Assembly (NCBI RefSeq): GCF_003065485.1
Contig: NZ_CP026951.1
Location: 1,736,001-1,800,000, forward strand
Direction of reading: 5' to 3'
DNA length: 64,000 nucleotides
From: Salinibacterium hongtaonis
Lineage (GTDB): Bacteria > Actinomycetota > Actinomycetes > Actinomycetales > Microbacteriaceae
Part shown: positions 9,190 to 18,077 of the stretch, piece by piece
Layout: each line of letters begins with the position of its first letter
How positions within the stretch are numbered: position 1 is the first letter of the stretch
Notes under the pieces: generated by a model
Told to the model about the DNA's origin: nothing
The model's input: only the letters and a program-made list of their open reading frames with translations
Database searches by the model: none
Translations under genes and position numbers: made by a program

Positions 9190-10043
9190 CTATTCCTCGG
9201 TGACAAAGTCGATGAGTTGCTCGACTCGCCCCAGCAACACCGGCTCAAGATCTGCGTAGTTTCGAACGGTTCCCAGGATGCGCTTCCATGCCATGGCAAT
9301 ATCGGCTTGTTCTTCGTGAGGCCAGCCCAGGGCATCGCAGATGCCCTTCTTCCACTCGATGCTGCGAGGGATAACAGGCCACCGTTCCAGGCCGACCCTG
9401 GCCGGCTTCACCGACTGCCAGATATCCACGTAGGGATGCCCCACGACGAGAACGTTCGCACCGGACGGACCCCGCGCCACAGCGTCGGCAATGCGACTCT
9501 CCTTCGATCCCGCGACCAGGTGGTCGACAAGAACACCCAGTCGACGCTCTCGGGTGGGGGCGAAGTCGCGCACGATCGCGTCGAGATCGTCGACGCCTTC
9601 GAGATATTCCACCGCGACACCTTCGATGCGAAGGTCGTGACCCCATACCTTCTCAACGAGTTCTGCATCATGGCGGCCCTCAACGAAGATGCGGCTACCC
9701 CTCGCCACCCTCGCCTTGTGGTCAGTGACGGCAAAAGAGCCCGATGCGGAGCGCAGCGTGCCCGCAGCAGCAGTCTTCTCGGGGCCGTGAGCACAACAGG
9801 TTTGCCCTCGAGAAGAAATCCCGGTCCCAGAGGAAAGAGGCGCACCTTTCCTGCATAGTCCTCGAGCTGCACATGGCGACCATCGATGCCGACGACGGCT
9901 CCGCAGTATCCCGTATCGGCCCACTCGATGACCAAATCGTTGTCCGCGGCGACGCTCGGAACAGGAGCCGGGCCTCGCCGACGAGAGAAGTCCGCGAGCA
10001 CGTCGGCGCTGTATCGATCGGGTCCGAAGTTATCGTCGTTCAC
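9190..10043 (-). pseudogene. DUF3097-family protein, interrupted by an apparent single-base frameshift
   Basis: The N-terminal part, in one frame from GTG 10043, includes DNDLVIEWADTGYCGAVVGI and ends GPGFLLEGKPVVLTAP. The C-terminal part, in another frame, continues EKTAAAGTLRSASGSFAVTD, then RIFVEGRHDAELVEKVWG and VVGHPYVDIWQSVKP to a stop at 9190. Together they make one DUF3097 protein of about 284 residues, a family of unknown function widespread in Actinobacteria with a Toprim-like EGRHDAELVEKVWG motif. The frames join at the G4 run at 9781-9784 (C4 on the coding strand), where one extra base would restore a single frame. A sequencing error in the homopolymer or a true mutation are both possible. 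Confidence 0.8.
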
Positions 10044-10127
10044 CCTTTGAGGGTATCCGCTGGCCCCTTCCCGCAATATCAGCCACGGCCGGCCCACACC
10101 ACCGAGCTCCCCCGCGAGCGGTCGCCC

Positions 10128-11243
10128 CTAGAACAGCGTCGGTTGCATCTCGCGCATGCGGGCGGCCATGGCCGGCGGCATCTCCTCCGCGATGAGCGAC
10201 CCCTCGCTGCCGACGCCCTGTGGCGTGTCGGCCGCATTCCGGGCGCGACCCAGAGCGCTGGAGTGCACCCCGCCCGTTGCGGGGTCTTCTCTGCCGCGCT
10301 CGAGTCCGTGCGCACGAATCAGCGGCTTGACCTTGGCTGCCAGCCAGGATCGGTATTCCTTGGGCGCGTAAGCCCCCTTAGCGAAAAGGCTGCGATAGCG
10401 ACCGACCAGATGCGGGTACTCCCGCTCTAACCAGGCGAAATACCATTCGCGAACTCCCGGCCGCAGATGAAGCGCCGAGTAGACCACGGAGGTCGCTCCC
10501 GACTCTTTAATCTGAGCGAGCGCGAGATCAAGGTGGGCGCGTGTGTCCGTGAGAAATGGCAGAATCGGCATGAGAAAGACCGTGCAATCGAGCCCCGCCT
10601 CGCGGGCAGCCGTCACGGTGGCGAGTCGGGCCTTAGCAGTGGGAGTCCCTGGCTCAACCGACTGCTGGAGATCGTCGTCGTAAATCGCTATCGACATTGC
10701 CAAATCGACGGGAACGTGCTCACTCGCCTCGACCAACAACGGCAGATCCCGCCTAAGCAGCGTGCCCTTGGTGAGAATCGAGAGAGGCGTGCCGGTGGAT
10801 GCCAGGGCTGAGATGATTCCGGGCATGAGCCGATAGCGGCCCTCCGCCCGCTGATACGGGTCGGTGTTGGTGCCGAGGGCGACCGGATGATGACCCCAAC
10901 TCGGCCGCGCCAACTCCTGAGAAAGCACCTCAGCCACATTCACTTTGACAATGATCTGGGTGTCAAAATCTTTGCCTGAGTCGAGATCGAGATACGTGTG
11001 GGTCGGGCGGGCAAAACAGTACGTGCACTGGTGGAGGCAACCGCGCATGGGGTTGATGGTCCAGCCAAACGGCATGTGGCTTTGACCCGGCACGCGGTTC
11101 AGCGCGGACTTGGCCAGCACCTCATGAAACGTAATGCCCTCAAACTCCGGAGTTCGCACCGTGCGCACCAGGTTATTGAGGCGCGCGAGGCCCGGAAGCA
11201 CGTCGGCCTGTTCGCTGTTGATCTCTTGCCCACTCCATCGCAT
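10128..11243 (-). CDS. Rv2578c-family radical SAM protein
   Basis: A 371-residue radical S-adenosylmethionine protein. The [4Fe-4S] cluster motif is CLHQCTYC (C69, C73, C76), a CX3CX2C spacing, preceded by the family signature TPEFEGITFHEVLAKSALN and GWTINPMRGC. Members belong to the SplB-like Rv2578c group with no established reaction. The ATG at 11243, giving MRWSGQEI, is preferred over the longer frame from 11321 because related proteins begin with MRW-GQ. The C-terminus is rich in Ala and Arg. It lies directly upstream of the DUF3097 gene in the same direction. Confidence 0.88.
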   Translation of the reverse strand: MRWSGQEINSEQADVLPGLARLNNLVRTVRTPEFEGITFHEVLAKSALNRVPGQSHMPFGWTINPMRGCLHQCTYCFARPTHTYLDLDSGKDFDTQIIVKVNVAEVLSQELARPSWGHHPVALGTNTDPYQRAEGRYRLMPGIISALASTGTPLSILTKGTLLRRDLPLLVEASEHVPVDLAMSIAIYDDDLQQSVEPGTPTAKARLATVTAAREAGLDCTVFLMPILPFLTDTRAHLDLALAQIKESGATSVVYSALHLRPGVREWYFAWLEREYPHLVGRYRSLFAKGAYAPKEYRSWLAAKVKPLIRAHGLERGREDPATGGVHSSALGRARNAADTPQGVGSEGSLIAEEMPPAMAARMREMQPTLF

Positions 11244-11347
11244 GGGTCTATTCGAACATAGTTTCGAACGGATCGCACGCCGCGAATCGCGGGCCGCGAC
11301 ACCTCGATGTTCACGGATCACTCATATAGACAGGTGATGATGGAGCC

Positions 11348-11650
11348 ATGAGCGAGCCGACAGTAGAAAATGCCCCCGAGATCCACCACTACGTTCTTCG
11401 TCTCGACGGTGAAGAGATCGGGCATATCAACTACCGGGACCACGGAGACCGGCGCGTGATCTTGCACACCAAGGTTGACGACGCCCACACGGGCCACGGC
11501 TATGGCACGACCCTGATCGCGGCGGCACTCGACGACATCCGCGCTCAGGGCAAGCGGGTCGTCACCCTGTGCCCCATGGCCGCAGCCTATGTGATCAAGC
11601 ACCGCGACTACGACGACATCGTCGACCCTCCGCACGTGCTTGAGGGCTGA
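11348..11650 (+). CDS. Small GNAT-type N-acetyltransferase
   Basis: A 100-residue single-domain protein of the short acetyltransferase group (NATD1/YidJ-like). The acetyl-CoA-binding core is HTKVDDAHTGHGYGTTLI, and VVTLCPMAAAYVIKHRDYDD contains the conserved C-P region and Tyr/Lys-rich C-terminus. Substrate is unknown for the family. It is preceded by its own short intergenic space and divergent from the Rv2578c-like gene. The length is normal for this subfamily. Confidence 0.85.
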   Translation: MSEPTVENAPEIHHYVLRLDGEEIGHINYRDHGDRRVILHTKVDDAHTGHGYGTTLIAAALDDIRAQGKRVVTLCPMAAAYVIKHRDYDDIVDPPHVLEG

Positions 11651-11672
11651 GTTCAGCGGGCCCCGCGGCAGA

Positions 11673-13205
11673 TTAGCGCTGGGGCGGCAGTAGAACTCCC
11701 GCAAAAACCAGCTCTCTGATGCTCGGCAGCGTTTCGACGAGGAGCGCTACCCCATCGACCTCGAGCAACTGAGCGATCGCGTCGACGATGGCGCGGATGC
11801 TGAGCTCGCCATCGCACGCACCGATCACGGCTGCCACGGCGGTGTCGAGCGGGTAGCTCCGCGCGAAGCCCCCTCCCTGGCGCAGCGTCATGACGGTGGG
11901 GTCCTCGGCACCGGGCCAGTAGTGCCGCTCTTCTGTGACATCGCCAGAGACGGTGAGACGAGCATCCGCAATTGCGTCGCCGACAGCGACAAGCCAATCG
12001 TTGGCAGCGAAGGACGCGGCGATTGTGGCGCCGAGGGCGCTTGAGCCGAGAGGCCCGTCGAGGCGCTCGAGGCGGAGAAGCGACGGGCTCCCCGAGACCG
12101 GCTTGCGAAGAGCGATGTAGCCAAAGCCAACGCGCGTGACGCCGCGCTCCTCAAAGTCATCGAGCCATGCCCGGTAGAGCTCATCGAACTCCGGCGTGCC
12201 AGAGCGGGTGCCACCATCCCGAATCCAGGTCTCTGCATACTGCTCGACCGACTGAACCTCGCGCTCGATAATCCACGCGTCGAGACCGGTTGCCTCGAGC
12301 CATTCGGCAATGCGGTCGAAGGCATCGGCGGTCTGCGTGTATTCCCAGTTGCCGAGCATCTGGGCGGTCCCTCCCGGCCGAAGATGAGAAGCCGTGCCGC
12401 GAATCACCGAGGCGACAAGGGCATCGCCCACCATGCCGCCATCCCGATACTCATAGGCGGGCACTCCCTCGGTGCGGGGAGTGATCACGAATGGCGGGTT
12501 CGACACGACCTGATCGACCGATTCTCCCGAGACCGGCTCGAATAGACTCCCGAGGCGAAACTCGATGCTCGGCACTCCGTTGAGCTCTGCGTTGAGCGCT
12601 GCAAGCTCAAGTGCGCGCTCAGAGATGTCTGTAGCGATGATGTGCTGCGCGTGCCGGGCCGCGTGCAATGCCTGGATGCCGCATCCAGTGCCCAGGTCGA
12701 GCACGGTTCCCACGGGGTCTCCCACCATGAGACCGCTCAGGGTCATCGACGCTCCTCCGACTCCGAGCACATGGTGCTCAGGAATGGCATGGCCGAGCGC
12801 AAGTTCACCCAGATCGCTCGCGATAAAGAACTCGCCAGCGCCGTGTGAATCGATGAAGCTATAGGGGCGCAGATCGAGCCGCGGCACGACCCACTGCGCT
12901 TCGTCCGATGACCCTGCGTAGTCAACGAGGCCCAGGGCGACCGCTCCGTCGATGCCCAGAGCAGGCATTGCTGCCGTGAAATCGGGAATCGTGACCGGAA
13001 GTCCGAGGATGAACGCCCTGGCTAGGGTGGCCAGCGGGCTGTCGACCGTCTCGATTGCGCGCAGCGCCGGAACTCGCTGGCCGCGAAAGAGGGCGGCATC
13101 CGCCTGTTCTCCCCAGAGCTCGGTCAGCGACTCAACAGAAAACTGGCATGCCTCAAGATCAGAGCGAAGCCTGGCTACCAGGGCCGCGTCTGCGCGAGAC
13201 GTCAT
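11673..13205 (-). CDS. DUF7059/class I SAM-dependent methyltransferase
   Basis: A 510-residue protein. An N-terminal helical region (about 1-120) resembles the DUF7059 domain that accompanies actinobacterial methyltransferases. The catalytic Rossmann domain has the SAM-binding VLDLGTGCGIQALHAARHA (about 166-185) and an NPPFVI motif (about 235-240), which is typical of enzymes methylating amide or amino nitrogens, as in PrmC and RlmG. The C-terminal third has no recognised signature. Its start overlaps the stop of the upstream ankyrin gene by four bases, so the pair is one operon. The substrate is unknown. Confidence 0.85.
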   Translation of the reverse strand: MTSRADAALVARLRSDLEACQFSVESLTELWGEQADAALFRGQRVPALRAIETVDSPLATLARAFILGLPVTIPDFTAAMPALGIDGAVALGLVDYAGSSDEAQWVVPRLDLRPYSFIDSHGAGEFFIASDLGELALGHAIPEHHVLGVGGASMTLSGLMVGDPVGTVLDLGTGCGIQALHAARHAQHIIATDISERALELAALNAELNGVPSIEFRLGSLFEPVSGESVDQVVSNPPFVITPRTEGVPAYEYRDGGMVGDALVASVIRGTASHLRPGGTAQMLGNWEYTQTADAFDRIAEWLEATGLDAWIIEREVQSVEQYAETWIRDGGTRSGTPEFDELYRAWLDDFEERGVTRVGFGYIALRKPVSGSPSLLRLERLDGPLGSSALGATIAASFAANDWLVAVGDAIADARLTVSGDVTEERHYWPGAEDPTVMTLRQGGGFARSYPLDTAVAAVIGACDGELSIRAIVDAIAQLLEVDGVALLVETLPSIRELVFAGVLLPPQR

Positions 13206-13642
13206 TCCGCGCCGCCGTTCGAGTCGTTGCCCGGCAACGCATGAGAGCGCAGCAGCTCCTCCATCTCGGCCAGGCCGAACTGGCGGGCTATCGCCTGCGC
13301 TGTATGACCGCCGAGGTCGGGGTCTGCTCCTGCGGCGAGCAGCGTGGTGACAATTTCGGAGTTGTTTCTAAACACGGCGCACGACATTGCCGTCTGCTCC
13401 ATGTCGTTGACGCGGTTGACGTCGGCTCCTCGCTCGATAAGCGCTGCAACCGCTTGGGGATGCTGGTGATACGCGGCAAGGATGAGAAGGGTGTCCCCCC
13501 GTGAGTTGGTGAGGTCGACCGGGATTCCCGCATCGAGGAGGGGCGCCAGCTGCTCTACAGCCCCCGTACGCGCCATCTCGAACACCGACTCGAGAAAGTC
13601 GTGCTCTTCTGGAGTGAGTTCTGGGGTGGTGGTGTCGGCCAT
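13202..13642 (-). CDS. Ankyrin-repeat protein
   Basis: A 146-residue cytosolic protein from ATG 13642. After a helical lead-in (HDFLESVFEMARTG) come about three ankyrin repeats: LLDAGIPVDLTNSRGDTLL, LIERGADVNRVNDMEQTAM and LLAAGADPDLGGHTAQAIA. Each has the G-A-D-(V/P)-(N/D) turn and the T-x-L/A helix start. Ankyrin repeats mediate protein binding; the partner is unknown. It is translationally coupled (ATGA) to the DUF7059 methyltransferase downstream, suggesting a shared job. Confidence 0.88.
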   Translation of the reverse strand: MADTTTPELTPEEHDFLESVFEMARTGAVEQLAPLLDAGIPVDLTNSRGDTLLILAAYHQHPQAVAALIERGADVNRVNDMEQTAMSCAVFRNNSEIVTTLLAAGADPDLGGHTAQAIARQFGLAEMEELLRSHALPGNDSNGGAE

Positions 13643-13710
13643 GGTGCTCCTTCGACGTGCGGAATTCAACGGTACCCGCTGCCGATGTCAGCAGCTCGCG
13701 TTACCGTGGA

Positions 13711-14289
13711 ATGGTGATCGCGCACAACGACAAACCGATCCTCTATCTCGCCACGGCAGAGGAGTGGCAGGCGTGGCTCGAGGAGCACGGTGACACCTCT
13801 CCCGGTGTTCGTCTGCAAATGCGCAAAAAGGCCTCCACGAAGCCCGGCTTTCGCTATTCAGAGGCCCTGGATGTTGCCCTCTGTTTTGGCTGGATCGACG
13901 GTCAGCTCAACTCCCTCGACGAGGATTTCGTACTTCAGTCGTTCACTCCGCGACGTGCCCGGAGCATCTGGTCTCAGCGCAATCGGGAGCATGTCGCGCG
14001 ACTCACAGAAGAGGGCAGGATGCGACCGGCCGGCATCGCCCAGGTCGAGGCCGCCAAGGCGGACGGCCGCTGGGCTGCCGCCTACCGCACAGCAAACGCG
14101 CCCGTTCCCGACGAACTTCAGGCTGCTCTCGATGCTTCTCCGACCGCTGCCGCGGCGTTTGAGGCCCTCAACGCGCAGAACCGATGGGGCGTGATCTTTC
14201 GCGTGAGCGGGGCAAAACGGCCGGAGACGCGCGTCGCACGCTCCGCCAAGTTCGTCGAGATGCTCGAACGGGGCGAGAAACTGTTCTGA
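13711..14289 (+). CDS. YdeI/OmpD-associated family protein
   Basis: The 192-residue product begins MVIAHNDKPILYLATAEEWQ and carries the family landmarks SPGVRLQMRKKAST, EALDVALCFGWIDGQ, SFTPRRARSIWSQRNREHV and a C-terminal RVSGAKRPETRVARSAKFVEML stretch. YdeI-like proteins are associated with bacteriocin and envelope-stress resistance in enteric bacteria; their biochemical role is not known. ATG 13711 is chosen over upstream in-frame starts because it places the family N-terminus correctly. It converges on the YidC-like gene with six bases between the stops. Confidence 0.82.
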   Translation: MVIAHNDKPILYLATAEEWQAWLEEHGDTSPGVRLQMRKKASTKPGFRYSEALDVALCFGWIDGQLNSLDEDFVLQSFTPRRARSIWSQRNREHVARLTEEGRMRPAGIAQVEAAKADGRWAAAYRTANAPVPDELQAALDASPTAAAAFEALNAQNRWGVIFRVSGAKRPETRVARSAKFVEMLERGEKLF

Positions 14290-14295
14290 GGCCCG

Positions 14296-15054
14296 TTACC
14301 GCGGAGCGAGCACCCTGCGCAGAATCGTGCGCTCCGCGAGGGTCCAGGCTGTGCTGACCGCGAGGTAAATCGCCGCCGCCAAGGGGACCACGGCCGCAAA
14401 AACGACGGTGATGAACGGCAGCCAGCTCATCGCCCCCATCGTGCGCACCATTGCTGGAGGCACATCCGGCGCCCCCTCGAACCGCGGCGCCGACGCGGCG
14501 AACGCGAGCCCGGTCATGCGGGTGAACCACGAGGTGGCAGAGATCACAGCGAGCACCGCCAGATACACGACGATCACGGACGGGCCCGCCCCTGCGCCGA
14601 GCGCGGCAAACAGGGAGTCCCCCAGCCGGGCGCCCCAGAGGTCTGCGCCGAGAAGCGCATTCTCATGACCGTTGATCTCGGTGAGAATGAACAGGCCGTA
14701 CACAATGGAGAGAACCGGCGCCTGAAGCAGCGCGGGCGCGATACCGGCCAGCGGTGATGCCTTCTCTTCACGGTAGAGCTCCATGGTCTTCTGAGTCAGC
14801 ATCTCCGGCTTCTTCTTGTACTTGAGTTGTAGCGCCGCGAGACGCGGGTCAATTCGTCTGCGGGTGTATTCCGACCGCACGAGTGCCGCGCCAAAGGGCA
14901 CGAGAGCGCCCCTCACCCCGACCGTAACGAGCGCAATGGCTAGGGCTGCGGCGAGCGCTCCGGCCACAGGGTCAAGAAAATCCACGAGGGCAGTGATGAG
15001 GGTATAAGCCGTGTCGAGCACGGCGGCAATAGGGCCAAACGCGTAAAAATCCAT
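14296..15054 (-). CDS. YidC/Oxa1-family membrane protein insertase (accessory copy)
   Basis: A 252-residue polytopic membrane protein. Visible parts are an N-terminal membrane segment, RSEYTRRRIDPRLAALQLKYKKKPEMLTQKTMELYREEKASPLAGIAPALLQAPV (a YidC-type cytoplasmic helical hairpin and following helix, positions about 80-135), and later helices. YidC inserts proteins into the cytoplasmic membrane. The usual housekeeping yidC lies next to rnpA and jag near the origin, which are absent here, so this is probably a second copy. The DUF6412 gene lies upstream on the same strand. Confidence 0.85.
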   Translation of the reverse strand: MDFYAFGPIAAVLDTAYTLITALVDFLDPVAGALAAALAIALVTVGVRGALVPFGAALVRSEYTRRRIDPRLAALQLKYKKKPEMLTQKTMELYREEKASPLAGIAPALLQAPVLSIVYGLFILTEINGHENALLGADLWGARLGDSLFAALGAGAGPSVIVVYLAVLAVISATSWFTRMTGLAFAASAPRFEGAPDVPPAMVRTMGAMSWLPFITVVFAAVVPLAAAIYLAVSTAWTLAERTILRRVLAPR

Positions 15055-15154
15055 GAGAAAGGTGTCCTCTGGTCGACGGATGCTGGGGCCATATGGCCGC
15101 GCGGCATCGACAACGACGACGCCCGTCTAGGGGCGCGGAGGGCTGCGCGGTGCG

Positions 15155-15448
15155 CTATGCGGCCGGGAGCTGCCGCGCCGGGGCACGCGAGCGGGTGCGT
15201 CCCGCCGTGTCGGGGTGCTGCGGTGAAGGGGTAACGCTCAGAGCATCCCGATGCTCTCTGGCCCGGTTGCCGATCGTGATCTCGTGCCCGACCAGGGCGA
15301 GGGCTGCCTGTCGCGAACCGAGCAGGGCGGAGATGGCCACCGCGGCGACAGCGGCGACGATGAGCGCAGACGGTTCGACCTGTGCGCAGGCAACCACGAG
15401 GAACGACAGGGTGAGCGCCATGATGAGATTCCGCTTGATCGTGGTCAC
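15155..15448 (-). CDS. DUF6412-like small membrane protein
   Basis: A 97-residue protein from GTG 15448, with a strong GGAGGGGGAAC ribosome-binding region. It has two hydrophobic helices near the N-terminus: LIMALTLSFLVVACAQVEPS and ALIVAAVAAVAISALLG. A polar, Arg/Pro-rich tail of about 45 residues follows. It resembles the DUF6412 family found beside YidC-like genes in Microbacteriaceae. The Cys at the end of helix 1 is not a proper lipobox. Function unknown. Confidence 0.65.
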   Translation of the reverse strand: MTTIKRNLIMALTLSFLVVACAQVEPSALIVAAVAAVAISALLGSRQAALALVGHEITIGNRAREHRDALSVTPSPQHPDTAGRTRSRAPARQLPAA

Positions 15449-15556
15449 CGTTCCCCCTCCCGTCGTGTGACCTCATCGTATTCGGTTGCCTCGATCTCGG
15501 CTACGCAGACCAGAGGTATGCCGCGGGCGGGAGCCGGGCTGCCTAGACTTCTCTGC

Positions 15557-16606
15557 ATGCGTGCAACGGTTATCCATGGCGAACGGGATGTTCGCCTCGA
15601 AGAAGCCCCCGAACCCCAGCTGATTGCAGACACCGATGCGGTGGTGAGGGTTGTCGCAGCATGTGTCTGCGGCTCTGACTTGTGGCCCTATCGCGGCGTG
15701 ACGCCGACCACTGAGCCGCACAGAATCGGGCACGAGTTCGTGGGCATCGTCGAGCAGGTCGGCGCGGCTGTCTCCACGGTTAGCCCCGGCGACTTTGTCA
15801 TCGCCCCGTTCTATTTTTGCGACAACACCTGCGTGAACTGTGCGAACGGCGTGAGCACGTCGTGCCTTAATGGCGGATGGTGGGGCGCGGTCGACAGAAA
15901 CGGCAACTTTGTCGACGGGGCTCAGGGCGATCGCGTTCGGGTTCCCCTCGCCGATGGCACGCTCGTGGCGACCCCCGAGATGCCAACCGACGACCTCATC
16001 CCGAGCCTTCTCACGCTCGCCGACGTCATGGGAACCGGCCACCACGCGGCCGTTTCGGCCGGGGTCACCGCCGGCAGCACCGTTGCCGTCGTGGGCGATG
16101 GCGCCGTCGGCCTCTGCGCCGTGCTCGCAGCCAAGCGTTTGGGAGCATCCCGAATCGTCGCAATGTCGCGCAACGATGTACGCGCCGCGATCGCGCGCGA
16201 GTTCGGCGCAACCGACATAGTGGCCGAGCGGGGCGACGAGGGTGTGGCCCGACTCAAGGAGATGATCGACGGCATTGGCCCCGACTTTGTGCTCGAATGC
16301 GTTGGTACGAAGGAGTCGATGGACCAGGCCATCCGCTCAGCCCGGCCCGGCGGAATGGTCGGGTACGTCGGAGTTCCCAACGGAGGCCCCGAACTGCCCA
16401 TCCGGCGACTGTTCAACACGAATGTCGGTGTCAACGGCGGTGTTGCTCCCGTGCGCGGATACATAGAAGAGTTGCTGCCCGAGGTGCTCAGCGGCGCCAT
16501 CAACCCCGGCCTCGTTTTTGACCTTGAGGTCCCGCTCACCGAGATCGCAGAAGCCTATGCAGCCATGGACGAGCGACGCGCAACCAAGGTGCTGGTGCGC
16601 CCATAG
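15557..16606 (+). CDS. Zinc-dependent alcohol dehydrogenase
   Basis: A 349-residue medium-chain dehydrogenase/reductase. Catalytic zinc ligands are C38 in CVCGSDLW and the GHEF region (H59/E60). The structural zinc lobe is CDNTCVNCANGVSTSC (four cysteines). NAD(P)-binding is shown by VVGDGAVGLCAVLAAKRLGA. Both zinc sites are therefore present. ATG 15557 fits the family N-terminus MRATVIHGERDVRLEEAPEP. The substrate is unknown. The sulfate-type transporter gene follows after 10 bases on the same strand. Confidence 0.9.
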   Translation: MRATVIHGERDVRLEEAPEPQLIADTDAVVRVVAACVCGSDLWPYRGVTPTTEPHRIGHEFVGIVEQVGAAVSTVSPGDFVIAPFYFCDNTCVNCANGVSTSCLNGGWWGAVDRNGNFVDGAQGDRVRVPLADGTLVATPEMPTDDLIPSLLTLADVMGTGHHAAVSAGVTAGSTVAVVGDGAVGLCAVLAAKRLGASRIVAMSRNDVRAAIAREFGATDIVAERGDEGVARLKEMIDGIGPDFVLECVGTKESMDQAIRSARPGGMVGYVGVPNGGPELPIRRLFNTNVGVNGGVAPVRGYIEELLPEVLSGAINPGLVFDLEVPLTEIAEAYAAMDERRATKVLVRP

Positions 16607-16616
16607 AGTTGGGTGA

Positions 16617-18077
16617 GTGACCACCGCACCCACCGTTCTCGCCGTACTCCGCAGCCCGCGGGCTCTCACCGTTGAGGTGCTCGCAGGAGTCGTCACGACT
16701 CTCGCGCTCATCCCCGAAGTCATTTCGTTCTCCGTGATCGCCGGAGTCGACCCCAAGGTGAGTCTCATCGCGTCGGTGGTTCTGGCGATCTCGATGTCAT
16801 TTCTCGGCGGCAGACCCGCCATGATCACCGCGGCCGCCGGAGCAGTCGCACTGGTGGTCGCTCCCCTGGTCAAGGAGCACGGAGTCGAATACCTGCTCCC
16901 GGCCGTCGTGCTGGCTGGCCTCATCCAGGTGCTGTTTGGGGTGACAGGGCTCGCCCGCATCATGCGATTCATTCCCAGGTCGGTGATGATCGGATTCGTG
17001 AATGCGCTCGGCATCCTAATCTTTGTCGCCCAGGTTCCGCATCTGCTGGGTGTGCCCTGGCTCGTGTACCCGCTGTTCGCGCTCACCGTGGCAATCGTGC
17101 TCATTCTGCCGCGATTTACGACGGCGGTTCCCGCACCGCTCGTGGCGATCGTCGTGGCCACGGCGATCACCGCGGTCGCACATCTGAACCTGCCGACCGT
17201 TGCGGATCAGGGTGCGATCGGAGGCGGCCTTCCCGGCATCACTCCCCTTCTCGTGCCTCTCAACCTTGAAACGTTGAGCATCATCTGGCCGACCGCTCTG
17301 AGCGTGGCCTTCGTCGGTCTCATGGAGACCCTTCTCACGGCAAAGCTTGTCGACGACATCACTGACACCCGCTCGAATAAGGGTCGTGAGTCGTGGGCGC
17401 TCGGAATCGCCAACATTCTCGCGGGCTTCTACGGCGGCATCGCGGGATGCGCCATGATCGGCCAGACCGTGGTCAACGTCAAGCTGGGCCGGGCGAGAAC
17501 GCGGATCTCTACGTTCGTGGCGGGAGTGTTTTTGCTTCTGCTCGTCACAGTGCTCAGCGGCGTGATGGAGCTCATCCCTATGGTCGCTCTGGCCGCCGTG
17601 ATGATGATCGTGGCGATTCGTACCGTTGACTGGCACAGCGTGCGGCCGTCAACGTTGCGCAGGATGCCGCTCTCCGAGACGCTCGTCATGCTCACGACCG
17701 TGGCTATCGTTGTTGTGACGAGCAACCTCGCAATCGGCGTCGCCGCGGGGGCGGTGCTCGCGATGGTGCTTTTCGCCCGCCGTGTGGCGCATGTGGCACG
17801 AGTGAGCCGCACCGAGGCCGACGGCCGGGTGCGCTACACCGTCAGCGGCCCACTCTTCTTCGGCAGCAGCAATGACCTGGTCGAACAGTTTTCGTACGCA
17901 GACGATGCCGCAGAAGTCGTCATCGATTTCAGCGCAGCCCAGATTTGGGATGCCTCAACGGTCGCCGTGCTCGATTCGGTGCAGACCAAATATGCGGAGC
18001 ATGGGTGCACGGTGACCTTCACCGGGCTCGACGAGCGAAGCACTGCGCTTCATGGGCGCCTCTCCGGATTTCTTTAG
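16617..18077 (+). CDS. SulP-family anion transporter with STAS domain
   Basis: A 486-residue membrane protein of the SulP/SLC26 family, which moves sulfate, bicarbonate or other anions. About 10-12 hydrophobic segments fill residues 15-390, including ALIPEVISFSVIAGVDPKV near the N-terminus, the classic SulP entry, and ILAGFYGGIAGCAMIGQTVVN. The last ~90 residues form the soluble STAS domain (GPLFFGSSNDLVEQF, VVIDFSAAQIWDASTVAVLD). Start is GTG 16617. Length is a little short but complete. It overlaps the convergent SDR gene by four bases. Confidence 0.92.
   Translation: MTTAPTVLAVLRSPRALTVEVLAGVVTTLALIPEVISFSVIAGVDPKVSLIASVVLAISMSFLGGRPAMITAAAGAVALVVAPLVKEHGVEYLLPAVVLAGLIQVLFGVTGLARIMRFIPRSVMIGFVNALGILIFVAQVPHLLGVPWLVYPLFALTVAIVLILPRFTTAVPAPLVAIVVATAITAVAHLNLPTVADQGAIGGGLPGITPLLVPLNLETLSIIWPTALSVAFVGLMETLLTAKLVDDITDTRSNKGRESWALGIANILAGFYGGIAGCAMIGQTVVNVKLGRARTRISTFVAGVFLLLLVTVLSGVMELIPMVALAAVMMIVAIRTVDWHSVRPSTLRRMPLSETLVMLTTVAIVVVTSNLAIGVAAGAVLAMVLFARRVAHVARVSRTEADGRVRYTVSGPLFFGSSNDLVEQFSYADDAAEVVIDFSAAQIWDASTVAVLDSVQTKYAEHGCTVTFTGLDERSTALHGRLSGFL

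Noticed and set aside
9775-9790. Programmed -1 frameshifting in the DUF3097 gene
   Set aside because: The site reads ACG GCC CCG AGA and does not form an X-XXY-YYZ slippery heptamer; no following hairpin or pseudoknot was seen. A base loss is simpler.
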